Positions 9,247 through 17,603 of a stretch of 64,000 bases of DNA are shown one piece after another. The stretch is from Terriglobia bacterium. GTDB taxonomy: Bacteria; Acidobacteriota; Terriglobia; Acidiferrales; UBA7541. The DNA lies in contig JAIQEW010000006.1 in assembly GCA_020073605.1 (NCBI GenBank), forward strand, positions 78,155 to 142,154, written 5' to 3'. Each line of letters opens with the position of its first letter. Within the stretch, counting starts at the first letter, position 1. The translations under genes were made by a program, and so were the position numbers. The notes beneath the pieces were generated by a model that was not told the DNA's origin, did no database searches, and saw only the letters and a program-made list of their open reading frames with translations.

Positions 9247-9253
9247 GTCCGGC

Positions 9254-10000
9254 ATGGAGCGAGGAATGGGAGTGTTTTCGATGGTTCCCACAAAGAACCC
9301 CGAACCCAGCAAGCCCGAGCATGAAGTCACGATCGACGCAGGGGGCGTCGAATTGCACGGCACCCTGGCACTGCCCGCCAACCCGGCGGGAGTTGTCCTT
9401 TTTGCGCATGGGAGCGGCAGCAGCCGTCACAGCCCTCGGAATCGCTACGTTGCCGGTGTGCTGCAATCGAGAGGAGTGGCGACTCTGCTATTCGATCTGC
9501 TTACGAAGGAAGAGGAATCGGTCGACCAGTGGACCGCGGAACTTCGGTTTGACATTCCGATGCTCGCGCAACGTCTGTTCGATACGACTCGATGGTCGCT
9601 GCTCAGCGACGAACTGAAATCCCTCAAGATCGGTTATTTCGGAGCCAGCACCGGAGCAGCCGCGGCGCTCGTCGCGGCCGCGCGGTTGCCGGACTCGGTG
9701 CGAGCGGTGGTTTCCCGCGGCGGGCGGCCGGACCTTGCGGGAGACGTGCTGGAGTCCGTTCATGCGCCGACACTGCTGATCGTCGGCGGCAACGATGAGC
9801 AAGTGATTGACCTGAACCGAATCGCCCTTGAAAAACTGCACTGCCACGAAAAGAAGCTGGTGATCGTTCCCGGCGCAACGCACCTTTTCGAGGAGCCGGG
9901 AACGCTGGAAGAAGTGGCGCGTCTCGCCGCGGACTGGTTCGCGGATCATTTCAAATCAACTCCCCAGTCCCGCCGCCAGAGCTCACGCTACCAAAATTGA
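9254..10000 (+). CDS. Alpha/beta hydrolase (dienelactone-hydrolase-like)
   Basis: The fold shows VVLFAHGSGSSRHSPRN (oxyanion region), the nucleophile elbow GYFGASTGAAA, an acidic strand TLLIVGGNDEQV and a late His in VPGATHLFEEPG, giving a Ser-Asp-His triad. It probably hydrolyses an ester or lactone; the substrate is unknown. No signal peptide, so cytosolic. Three in-frame ATGs (9254, 9266, 9281) are possible; 9281 has a GGGAG at good spacing, so the first nine residues are uncertain. The gene follows the phosphoribosyltransferase by 7 bases and the pair is almost certainly one transcript. Confidence 0.85.
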   Translation: MERGMGVFSMVPTKNPEPSKPEHEVTIDAGGVELHGTLALPANPAGVVLFAHGSGSSRHSPRNRYVAGVLQSRGVATLLFDLLTKEEESVDQWTAELRFDIPMLAQRLFDTTRWSLLSDELKSLKIGYFGASTGAAAALVAAARLPDSVRAVVSRGGRPDLAGDVLESVHAPTLLIVGGNDEQVIDLNRIALEKLHCHEKKLVIVPGATHLFEEPGTLEEVARLAADWFADHFKSTPQSRRQSSRYQN

Positions 10001-10038
10001 GCCCCTGGCGAATGAGGCGTGTCGCAGCGTGTCAGCGC

Positions 10039-10058
10039 GCCCGCCGCAATTCGCGGGC
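10039..10058. terminator. Hairpin between convergent genes
   Basis: GCCCGC (10039-10044) pairs with GCGGGC (10053-10058) around an 8-base loop in the 73-base gap between the hydrolase and the leftward channel gene. It lacks a T run, so termination strength is uncertain. Confidence 0.4.
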
Positions 10059-10073
10059 CTCATGGTGAAAACA

Positions 10074-10958
10074 TCACGCCTCGGCGGAGGAGTTCGGCCG
10101 GCTCACCTTTCGCAGGTAAATGAACCAATAGACCAAACCCACCATCAGAGATCCGCCGAACACGTTTCCCAGCGTGACCAGCACCAGGTTTCGCAAGAAA
10201 CCCATGCAAGTCAAAGCGGCATACGAGGAGGCCGAGTCATGGATTAGATTCCAGAATTCGGGTGGCGCAAAGGCCTTGATCAGAAGACCGGTCGGAACGA
10301 AATACATGTTCGCCACGCTGTGTTCGAATCCGGCGGCGACGAAGGCGGTGATCGGAAAAATGATCGAGACGACCTTGTCCGTCGTCGTCCGAGCGCTGTA
10401 GCACAACCATACCGCCAGGCAGACCAGCACATTGCACAGAATCCCCAGCGTCACAGCCTGGACAACGCCAAGACTGCACTTATTTTGCGCGATTGTGAGG
10501 GCATTCTTGCCCACCGCTCCCGCGCCGAAGAAATATTGCTTCGACAGGAAGACGAGCACAGCGGTAGCCACCGCCCCAATCAGATTGCCGGCATAAACGA
10601 CCGTCCAGCATCGCAGCACCTGTGCCGTGGTGACCTTTTTGTTGGCCCACGCCATCACAATGAGGTTATTGCCGGTGAAAAGCTCGGCGCCGGCCACAAT
10701 GACGAGGATCAGGCCTAAAGAGAATGCCAGGCCTCCCAGCAGCCGGTTCACGCTGTAGGGAAGGGGCGATGCCGTTACCGTGGTGCAAAAGAGCGCTCCC
10801 AGCGCGATGAAAGCTCCCGCGAGGACCCCCAGTGCCAGCATGGTCCAGAAATCAAGGCCGGCCTTCTTGACGCCGATGCTTTCCGCGCGTTCCGCCATCT
10901 CCGGCGGAAGCCACGCATCGATGCTATTGCGCACGTCCCTGGGGTTCTCAGCGCTCAT
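10074..10958 (-). CDS. focA: Formate/nitrite transporter family channel (FocA-like)
   Basis: The 294-residue product has the six-helix FNT layout: GVLAGAFIALGALFCTTV (helix 1), the GLAFSLGLILVIVAGAELFTGN segment that includes the family motif AELFTGN, a helix ending in GNLIGA, the FEHSVANMYFVPTGL motif with the conserved His of the pore, and GNVFGGSLMVGLVYWFIY at the end. These inner-membrane pentamers move formate, nitrite or hydrosulfide with protons. No pyruvate formate-lyase or nitrite reductase gene is nearby, so the ion is not fixed by context; next to the stress block, formate or nitrite handling at low oxygen is plausible. No GTGAC palindrome was found ahead of it. Confidence 0.9.
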   Translation of the reverse strand: MSAENPRDVRNSIDAWLPPEMAERAESIGVKKAGLDFWTMLALGVLAGAFIALGALFCTTVTASPLPYSVNRLLGGLAFSLGLILVIVAGAELFTGNNLIVMAWANKKVTTAQVLRCWTVVYAGNLIGAVATAVLVFLSKQYFFGAGAVGKNALTIAQNKCSLGVVQAVTLGILCNVLVCLAVWLCYSARTTTDKVVSIIFPITAFVAAGFEHSVANMYFVPTGLLIKAFAPPEFWNLIHDSASSYAALTCMGFLRNLVLVTLGNVFGGSLMVGLVYWFIYLRKVSRPNSSAEA

Positions 10959-11070
10959 CTTCGCCTAAGGTAGCACAGCGGAACAGACGGACTGCAGACA
11001 CGCTTTTTCCGGGACACGCAATCGTCACCGGTCGCATCGGACGCGGCCATCCAGGTGCCTGCAATTTCAA

Positions 11071-12885
11071 TCACCTGCTTGATTCAGTCCCTGGAGAGGA
11101 TCGCGCCGGCACTCCTACCAGTTGCACCGGAAAGATCCCCCGAACACTGTTGCACAAATAGACGGCATCCGCGCGAGCGAGATCGTCGAGCGTCAACACG
11201 TCCTCCCGGGCGTTGGGGCATTTCCTCAGAATCGAGGCGCGGTAGGTGCCGGGCAAAACTCCACACGTGATTGCGGGTGTACGCCACACGCCGCCGGTAA
11301 CCACGAAAACATTGTGAATCGCTCCTTCGGTCAACTCGCCTCGCTCGTTGAAGAAGAGAGCGTCGTCGCATTGCGCGGCTCTCGCGGCCGCCAGCTCTTC
11401 GTCGTACATCTTCCGGCGTGTCGTTTTGTGGTAGAGAAATCGATCCGAGCTGAGGACCGTTCGCGCGGAAAGCCGGACACGGCCGAGAAGGACGATTTCC
11501 AACTCGCTGTAATCTATCTCCAACGACCCGTCTGGAGACAACATGAGGCGAACCCTGTGAGGACGGCCCTCAAACTTCGGCGTGATCCGTTCGAGCGCTT
11601 CACGGACCCTGCGTTCCTCGAATTGAAATCCAAAGTACTCGGCAGAGGCGCGCATGCGGGCCAGATGGTCCTCGAGAAGCCAGTACTCCGTTTCCCAACG
11701 CAGCGTTTCGATAATCTTGAAGTCGCGTGTCGTGTGGGTCAGGAACGCCGCCTTCGACTGACATTCCTTCCATTCTTCGGAACTGGACGAATCGTAGGTG
11801 ATACCGCCGCCCACGCCTATGAGTCCCTTTTCGCCGCGCATGACGGCAGTACGGATCGCCACGTTAAACTGGGATTGCGCCGGCGCGAAATAGCCGATTG
11901 AGCCGGTGTACACCGCGCGTTCCGTGGTTTCCAATTCCGAAATCAGTTCCATAGCGCGGATCTTCGGGGCGCCGGTGACCGACCCCGATGGAAACAGCGC
12001 CCTGACGACGGAATCCGGCGTGCATCCGTCTTTCAAGTCTCCCTCAATCGTCGACGTCATCTGCCAAACCGAGGGGAACCGTTCGACCTCGAACAAACGA
12101 GTGGTCCTGACGGAGCCTGTCCGGCAGATGCGGCCCAGATCATTGCGCATCAGGTCCACAATCATGACGTTCTCAGCGCGATTCTTCTCGCTCACCCGGA
12201 GGGCCTCGGCGTGGCGCGCATCATCCTCCAGCGTCAGGCCGCGGTCCGCCGTTCCCTTCATCGGCTTCACAAGAATGTGGTCCCCTCGAATCTCGAAAAA
12301 CAATTCCGGTGAAAGGGAAACAACCTGCTCGGACCCGGTGTTCACGAACGCGGCATAAGGCACAGGATGCCGATGGTACAGCGCAGTGAATAGCCGCCAG
12401 GGGCTGCACTTCGATTGGAGAGCCACTCGATAGGTGAAATTGATCTGGTAGACATCGCCCGCGGAAATCCAATCATGGATTGCGTCGATAGCCGCGTCGT
12501 ACTGCGCGCGAGTGACTGTCGATGCGCAGTTCTGAACGATTTCCTCTGCGTTATCGGGAGGGATCGAAAGCTGATCTACGGCGAGGGCGCTGTCATACAA
12601 TCCGAACCAACACAGTGGACCGCTTCGGCCTGCAAGCAGAGGGCGTAACTTTGGCTCCAGCGCATACCCGGCTTCGTAGCACAGAAATCCGGCAGCTTCG
12701 CCGCCGGCCTTCACGTGCCGGCTAATCTCCGCCAGCGTATCGGCCAGCGTTTGGGGGGCGCCGGCCGTCAAAATTCGCACAGGATGGCGGTACGCGCGCC
12801 AACCGGACTCCTCACGCAAGAGGACGAAGCCCGGCTCTCCGGCACACTCCGCCAAGGCCCCGGCATCGATCTCAGTGGCTTTCAC
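11071..12885 (-). CDS. pabB: Bifunctional aminodeoxychorismate synthase component I / aminodeoxychorismate lyase
   Basis: Residues 1 to about 370 are PabB: VYQINFTYR, VKPMKGTADRG (substrate loop), KNRAENVMIVDLMRNDLGR, and PSGSVTGAPKIRAME, all hallmarks of chorismate-utilising enzymes. From about residue 380 a class IV PLP-dependent lyase (PabC) follows, with the PLP Lys in DRFLYHKTTRRKMY and the phosphate-binding GELTEGAIHNVFV. Together they turn chorismate and glutamine-derived ammonia into p-aminobenzoate for folate. The 604-residue length fits the known fusion. The start is a GTG with a poor ribosome site. It lies downstream of the LigM-like gene in the same direction, 314 bases apart; LigM consumes tetrahydrofolate, a suggestive neighbour. 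Confidence 0.92.
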   Translation of the reverse strand: MKATEIDAGALAECAGEPGFVLLREESGWRAYRHPVRILTAGAPQTLADTLAEISRHVKAGGEAAGFLCYEAGYALEPKLRPLLAGRSGPLCWFGLYDSALAVDQLSIPPDNAEEIVQNCASTVTRAQYDAAIDAIHDWISAGDVYQINFTYRVALQSKCSPWRLFTALYHRHPVPYAAFVNTGSEQVVSLSPELFFEIRGDHILVKPMKGTADRGLTLEDDARHAEALRVSEKNRAENVMIVDLMRNDLGRICRTGSVRTTRLFEVERFPSVWQMTSTIEGDLKDGCTPDSVVRALFPSGSVTGAPKIRAMELISELETTERAVYTGSIGYFAPAQSQFNVAIRTAVMRGEKGLIGVGGGITYDSSSSEEWKECQSKAAFLTHTTRDFKIIETLRWETEYWLLEDHLARMRASAEYFGFQFEERRVREALERITPKFEGRPHRVRLMLSPDGSLEIDYSELEIVLLGRVRLSARTVLSSDRFLYHKTTRRKMYDEELAAARAAQCDDALFFNERGELTEGAIHNVFVVTGGVWRTPAITCGVLPGTYRASILRKCPNAREDVLTLDDLARADAVYLCNSVRGIFPVQLVGVPARSSPGTESSR

Positions 12886-13199
12886 TTCGCGCGACTCTTC
12901 TCTGCCAAATCAGAAATGAGGCACATACACTCTGCGCAGATCGTGGCAATCCGTTTTCAAGGGTGCGATCCGGGCAGGAAAGTTGGCCAGAACGGAGCCG
13001 TTGAGAGCGGATTGATTCGGGGACCGTGCATGAGTGTCTTTCGCCCAGGAAGACCGCTCCGTTCCGGTTGGGCACGATTAGGGCAGCGGTGCCGCAAGCG
13101 CCAGGGGAAACGGTCCCATTTTTCGCAATCTAGGGTTGCACGGGCTCCCGACCCTCGGCCGAGAACCCGTGCCGTTGTTCAACCTAGCGACTTGTGACC
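12886..13199. other. Intergenic region between ligM-like and pabBC genes
   Basis: 314 bases with no credible gene. Near the ligM end there is an imperfect inverted repeat: GGTTG/CAACC (13134-13138 with 13180-13184) enclosing CACGGG/CCCGTG (13139-13144 with 13166-13171). It could end ligM transcription on the leftward strand, but no U run follows. The remainder shows no clear promoter. Confidence 0.5.
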
Positions 13200-14588
13200 T
13201 CAGTGTCCGACTTTCTGCGGCCGATACGCGGTGCGTGCCACTTCGGAATAAGGCACGGGGCTGACAACTGCCCGTATCTGGGTTTGCACGTGGCGTTCGA
13301 CCGTCGGTTTCGTTGACCCGCCGCCTTCTTCACCCCAGACGAACGTGACCTCGGTGCCCGGCACGCTGTGTTCGTTATCGACCATAGCGAGCGTGAGCAT
13401 TCTGCCTTCGTTGGAGCTGTAGCCGCACCACGTTGATATCCCGACCATCTTGCCGTCTCTCAAAACCTTGTCATACGGCAACGTCGAGTAGACGGACGAT
13501 GGAAAGTCGAAGTATTTCGCCCTGTTTTCCTTCTGGAACATGGTTCCGATCGCACGGGTGATGTCTTCGCTGTTCAAGGCCAATGTCACCTTCGTCCGCT
13601 TCGGGTTGGCTGCGATCTTCTGAAGAGCTTCCTTGCCGATGAAGTCGTGGTCGAACTTGACGATCGGCCCATAGCCGAGGTCATACGGCGTGAGGTAGTA
13701 GTCGGTAATGTTATCGGAAATGAAGCTCCCACCCAGGGAAGCAATGGCTTCGTAGCAGTTCGCGGGCAACCACTGCCGGTAGGCTTTCATTTTTTCGCCG
13801 GAATAAATCGCCGGCATGGGCGACGGAATCCATCCCGATTCGAGAGTATTGGAAGAGTACGCCCTGGCGCCAACCTGTCGAAGTCCGAATTCTTTTCCGG
13901 CCTCAACGATGGCGGCCTTGACTTCTTCACCTTCCTGCCAGGGGCCGAACAATTCCAATCCGGGTTGTCCGACCATGCCATGGCGCAAGGCGCGAACCTG
14001 GTGTCCGGCGATGGTTACGGAGGACATGTTGAAGAACTTGACGTCCGGGGCCGGTTTGCCGGTGACCTTTTCAATCAGCTTCATCGCATTCGGACCCTGA
14101 ACCTGATACCGGTAAACCTTGCGAACGATCGGGCCTACTCTGGCGGCGGCTCTTTCGTCCCTCTCCACTTTCGCGTTGTAGCCGCCGGTTTCGCAATGGT
14201 ATTGAACCCAATTGTGAATGGAGGGGCGTCCGACGAGATTGAACAAATTCTTATCGAGATAAAAGAGCACCACATCGCCAATCACATACCCATCGTAATT
14301 GCACGCCACAAACTGCTTGGCCTTGTTGGGTTCGAACCCCTTGAAGCTATTGATGCCAAGATCGGAAAGCAACTTCAGCGCATCGGGACCCTCAACGTAC
14401 ATATCCATCATGTGATAAGACTGGTTGAAGAGAACGCACGCCTGCTGCCATGCGCGCTGTTCATCTCTCCAGTTCGAGAACTCGGGGGGGACCACCGGAT
14501 AGACATACGGCCCCGTCTGCGAGTTGCGCAGCAGTTTCACCGGATTCCCGGCGGCTTGTAGCACGTCCTCTAAGCTCTTGTGACCCAC
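13200..14588 (-). CDS. LigM-like tetrahydrofolate-dependent vanillate / 3-O-methylgallate O-demethylase
   Basis: The 462-residue product has a GcvT aminomethyltransferase fold but its motifs match the aryl O-demethylase LigM/DesA of sphingomonads rather than GcvT: LLRNSQTGPYVYPVVPPEFSN at the start, LLSDLGINSFKGFEPNKAKQ, LRHGMVGQPGLELFGPW, AYSSNTLESGWIPSPMPAIY, PYDLGYGPIVKFDHDFIG and RAVVSPVPYSEVART at the end. LigM moves the methoxyl methyl of vanillate or 3-O-methylgallate to tetrahydrofolate, giving protocatechuate or gallate. The GTG start has AGGAGAAG 5 bases ahead. LigA/LigB, the next pathway step, lies 40 kb away in this window; a folate gene lies directly downstream. Exact substrate is inferred. 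Confidence 0.8.
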   Translation of the reverse strand: MGHKSLEDVLQAAGNPVKLLRNSQTGPYVYPVVPPEFSNWRDEQRAWQQACVLFNQSYHMMDMYVEGPDALKLLSDLGINSFKGFEPNKAKQFVACNYDGYVIGDVVLFYLDKNLFNLVGRPSIHNWVQYHCETGGYNAKVERDERAAARVGPIVRKVYRYQVQGPNAMKLIEKVTGKPAPDVKFFNMSSVTIAGHQVRALRHGMVGQPGLELFGPWQEGEEVKAAIVEAGKEFGLRQVGARAYSSNTLESGWIPSPMPAIYSGEKMKAYRQWLPANCYEAIASLGGSFISDNITDYYLTPYDLGYGPIVKFDHDFIGKEALQKIAANPKRTKVTLALNSEDITRAIGTMFQKENRAKYFDFPSSVYSTLPYDKVLRDGKMVGISTWCGYSSNEGRMLTLAMVDNEHSVPGTEVTFVWGEEGGGSTKPTVERHVQTQIRAVVSPVPYSEVARTAYRPQKVGH

Positions 14589-15072
14589 TGTTTCTTCTCC
14601 TTTTAATGGACAGAGTGTCTGATCATTCCCAACTTAATTACAGTCTAGAACCCCAATTCAGGAAGTTGCCCTCCCCGTTCAACTACGGCAGGGCAGGTCT
14701 TCCCTCGCAGTTTGGTGCGCGAATTTCCTTCCAGAGATCGATCCCAAGGCTCGAGCCGGATTGTTGCAAAACCAATGCGGATCGCCGGTCAAAAACATCA
14801 GGCGGTTAGCACTAATCCAGCGGCAACGGCTTCGTCCTGGGAACCCTTCGATGAGTATCGCAGTTGACGGCGCCGGCGTTCGACAGGCCCACCCCTCCTC
14901 CGGGACAGAAAGTATACGCGTCCAACTGGAGCGTGTACAAGGGTATACACGAATTTCCTTTGGGCCAATCGCGTTCCGTATAGGACGACGAGAGGCTCCG
15001 AAGGGGCCAGAGAAGCCAGCAAGAAACGGATTTTCACACGGTCTCACCTAGGGTGACGTGGATGCATTTTGG

Positions 15073-15078
15073 TATAAT
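15073..15078 (+). promoter_or_regulatory. Candidate -10 box of the cof operon
   Basis: A consensus TATAAT lies 54 bases ahead of the cofG ATG. The best -35 is GGTGAC at 15052-15057 with a short 15-base spacer, so the promoter may need an activator. Confidence 0.5.
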
Positions 15079-15080
15079 TT

Positions 15081-15095
15081 GCTCCGCCGCGGAGC
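15081..15095. promoter_or_regulatory. Palindrome just downstream of the cof -10 box
   Basis: GCTCCGCCGCGGAGC is a perfect 7-1-7 palindrome starting 2 bases after the TATAAT, where it would cover the transcription start. That position fits a repressor operator or a 5' end hairpin in the mRNA. Confidence 0.45.
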
Positions 15096-15131
15096 GCGAA
15101 TCGCGCATGCTCCGAGACCTCACCGTGTGCC

Positions 15132-16340
15132 ATGGATGTGGATCCCGATTTTGAAAGGCGCTGGGTTTCAATGATAGGGTCGGCAAGTACATCTCAAGTG
15201 GTTACCGCCCTCGAACGTGGCATCGAAGGCGATGGCATATCCCGCGGAGAAGCGCTCTTTTTAATCGAGCATGCCGAACTGAGTCCCTTGCTCCGGGCGG
15301 CCGCAGCCGTTCGGGACCGATCGAAAGGCCGCACGGTCAGCTACTCGAAGAAAGTTTTCATCCCGCTGACGCATCTGTGCCGCGATTATTGCGGCTATTG
15401 CACGTTCCGAGCGGATCCCTCGGCCGATAGCCAACCATTCATGACACCGCAAGAAGTGCTCGCGGTAGCCGAGGCCGGGAGTCGCGCGGGATGCAAAGAG
15501 GCCCTGTTCAGCCTGGGCGATCAGCCGGAGACGCTATTCCCAGAGGCCAAGGCGTTCCTGCGAAAACAGGGCTTCGAGCGCACGCTCGAATACTTGATGG
15601 CGATGGCGCAGCTCGTTCTCGACCAAACCGGCCTGCTTCCCCATTCAAATCCCGGTCTCATGCCTGCGGTCGATCTGCGCCGCCTGAAGGAATCCAATGT
15701 CAGTCTTGGGCTGATGCTCGAAAGCGCCAGTCCCCGCCTGCGGCGCGCAGGCGGCCCGCATTGGAAAGCCCCGGACAAAGTGCCGTCGCTTCGATTACGA
15801 ACGATCGAGGATGCGGGGCGCTTATCGATCGCCTTCACGACCGGCATCCTCATCGGCATCGGCGAAACCGCCGAAGAGCGCGTGGATTCACTACTCGCCA
15901 TTCGCGATCTCCACGAGAAGTACGGCCACATCCAGGAAGTGATCGTCCAGCCGTTCCGAGCCAAGCCCGGGACGCGAATGGCGCTGGCGCCCGATCCTTC
16001 AACCGAGGACTTGCAACGGACCCTGGCCGTCGCCCGGTTGATTTTCGGCCAGGAGATGAACATTCAGTCTCCGCCCAACCTGCTCTCGGACGACTATCCT
16101 CTCCTGTTGGAAGCCGGGATCAATGACTGGGGTGGAATTTCTCCTGTTACGAAAGATTTCATCAATCCGGAGGCGGCCTGGCCCCAGATCTCCTTGCTGG
16201 CCGAAAAGACAGCCGCCGCCGGGTTCGTTTTGCGGGAGCGGCTGGCGATTTATCCGGAGTTTTTGTCGCGGCCGGAATTCGTGGATGCGCACGTCCAATC
16301 TTCTTTGCAGAAACTCCGGGGAGAAGACGGCTATGCCTGA
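15132..16340 (+). CDS. cofG: 7,8-didemethyl-8-hydroxy-5-deazariboflavin (FO) synthase subunit CofG
   Basis: This radical SAM protein has the 4Fe-4S motif Cys83-x3-Cys87-x2-Cys90 (HLCRDYCGYC), GCKEALFSLGDQPE and later the FTTGILIGIGET motif of the SAM-binding barrel, as in CofG. With CofH it builds the deazaflavin chromophore FO from tyrosine and a flavin-pathway precursor. At 402 residues it is a stand-alone subunit, unlike the fused FbiC of actinobacteria. The ATG at 15132 is followed by typical CofG sequence after about 70 residues. It is the first of four tightly packed F420 genes. Confidence 0.93.
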   Translation: MDVDPDFERRWVSMIGSASTSQVVTALERGIEGDGISRGEALFLIEHAELSPLLRAAAAVRDRSKGRTVSYSKKVFIPLTHLCRDYCGYCTFRADPSADSQPFMTPQEVLAVAEAGSRAGCKEALFSLGDQPETLFPEAKAFLRKQGFERTLEYLMAMAQLVLDQTGLLPHSNPGLMPAVDLRRLKESNVSLGLMLESASPRLRRAGGPHWKAPDKVPSLRLRTIEDAGRLSIAFTTGILIGIGETAEERVDSLLAIRDLHEKYGHIQEVIVQPFRAKPGTRMALAPDPSTEDLQRTLAVARLIFGQEMNIQSPPNLLSDDYPLLLEAGINDWGGISPVTKDFINPEAAWPQISLLAEKTAAAGFVLRERLAIYPEFLSRPEFVDAHVQSSLQKLRGEDGYA

Positions 16341-16355
16341 AAGCGAGAGTGACAA

Positions 16356-17603
16356 ATGCTGAAGGCCATGGATCCTCGGTGGCGAGAGGTCTCCTGGGAG
16401 CAGGCGCTCAAAGCTGCGAGTCCGGCTGTCGCCGATGTCCTAGAGAAGGCTCTCGCTGGAAGAGATCTCGATTTTGACGACGGGCTTGCCGTGTGTGGCG
16501 CGACAGGCGACGACCTGCTTGCGGTGGTAAAGACTGCGGATGAACTTCGCCGGCGCGCCGTCGGCGATCGCGTCACCTACGTGGTGAATCGGAACCTGAA
16601 TTTCACGAACGTGTGCATCGTGGGCTGCGCATTTTGCGGATTCAGCCGAGGCCCGAATTCACCGGATGCTTATTTCCATTCGACGGAGTCGCTCCTCGCA
16701 AAATGCGTCGAAGGGGTCGAGCGTGGCGCGACCGAGGTGTGCATCCAGGGCGGACTTCCTCGCACGCTGGACGGCGGCTATTACGCCGATCTTCTTCGCG
16801 CTATTAAATCGCGCCTCCCGGACTTGCATCTGCATGCTTTTTCACCAATGGAAATCACATATGGCGTCGAAAAGACGGGCATGAATCTGCGTGAGTACCT
16901 GCTCACCCTGAAAGAAGCGGGGCTGGGCAGCATCCCGGGGACGGCGGCAGAAATCCTCGATGATGACGTGCGCCGGTCCCTGAGCCCGCACAAGCTGAAC
17001 GTGCGGCAGTGGATCGACGTGATTCGCTCGGCACACGAGCTCGGTATCCCCTCGACCTCCACGATGATGTACGGCCATTCCGAGAATCCGGAACACTGGG
17101 TGCGGCATTTGCTGCTGCTCCGCCGGATCCAGATGGACACGCATGGATTCACCGAGTTTGTTCCGTTGGGCTTCATCCATTCGCAAACCAGGCTGTACCG
17201 GACAGGCCGCGCTCGTGCAGGAAGCTCCTTCCGCGAAGATCTGATCGTGCATGCGCTCGCCCGCCTGCTCCTGAACGGCCATATCAAGAATATTCAGGTT
17301 TCCTGGGTGAAACTCGGCTTCGAAGGTGCCCTGGCTTGCCTCGAAGCCGGCGCCAACGATTTCGGCGGCACGCTGATGGAGGAGAGCATCTCAAAATCCG
17401 CGGGAGCAAACTTCGGCGAATCAGTCTTGCCCGGCGAGATTCGGGCGCTGATCCGGACGATTGGCCGCACGCCCGCCGAGCGCACAACAACCTACAAAAT
17501 TCGGCAGGTGTTCGAGCAGGCGGACGCGAACGATTTCCTGCCGCTGGAACGCATGGCCGCGCCCACCGAGAAATCCATTCCGCTCGAGCAGGTGGGGTAC
17601 TAA
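16356..17603 (+). CDS. cofH: FO synthase subunit CofH
   Basis: The second radical SAM subunit has Cys87-x3-Cys91-x2-Cys94 (NVCIVGCAFCGFSR) followed by GATEVCIQGGLPRTLDGGYY and HAFSPMEITYG, diagnostic for CofH/MqnC-type enzymes. CofH couples tyrosine with the ribityl-diaminouracil to give the CofG substrate. The 415-residue length fits. It starts 15 bases after cofG and its stop overlaps the cofD start (TAATG). The menaquinone enzymes MqnE/MqnC are related, but direct linkage to cofG, cofD and cofC settles the call. Confidence 0.93.
   Translation: MLKAMDPRWREVSWEQALKAASPAVADVLEKALAGRDLDFDDGLAVCGATGDDLLAVVKTADELRRRAVGDRVTYVVNRNLNFTNVCIVGCAFCGFSRGPNSPDAYFHSTESLLAKCVEGVERGATEVCIQGGLPRTLDGGYYADLLRAIKSRLPDLHLHAFSPMEITYGVEKTGMNLREYLLTLKEAGLGSIPGTAAEILDDDVRRSLSPHKLNVRQWIDVIRSAHELGIPSTSTMMYGHSENPEHWVRHLLLLRRIQMDTHGFTEFVPLGFIHSQTRLYRTGRARAGSSFREDLIVHALARLLLNGHIKNIQVSWVKLGFEGALACLEAGANDFGGTLMEESISKSAGANFGESVLPGEIRALIRTIGRTPAERTTTYKIRQVFEQADANDFLPLERMAAPTEKSIPLEQVGY

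Larger units (their letters stand above)
14589..15131. other. Divergent intergenic region, ligM-like / cofG
   Basis: 543 bases without a convincing gene; short open frames lack ribosome sites and family resemblance. It must hold the leftward ligM promoter and the rightward cof promoter. Direct GTATAC elements occur near 14911 and 14942. The cof-side promoter and a palindrome are listed separately. Confidence 0.6.

Noticed and set aside
13194..13207. A GTGAC-N4-GTGTC sequence that resembles the operator
   Set aside because: The right half-site matches in only 3 of 5 bases, and it overlaps the stop codon of the ligM-like gene, away from a promoter.
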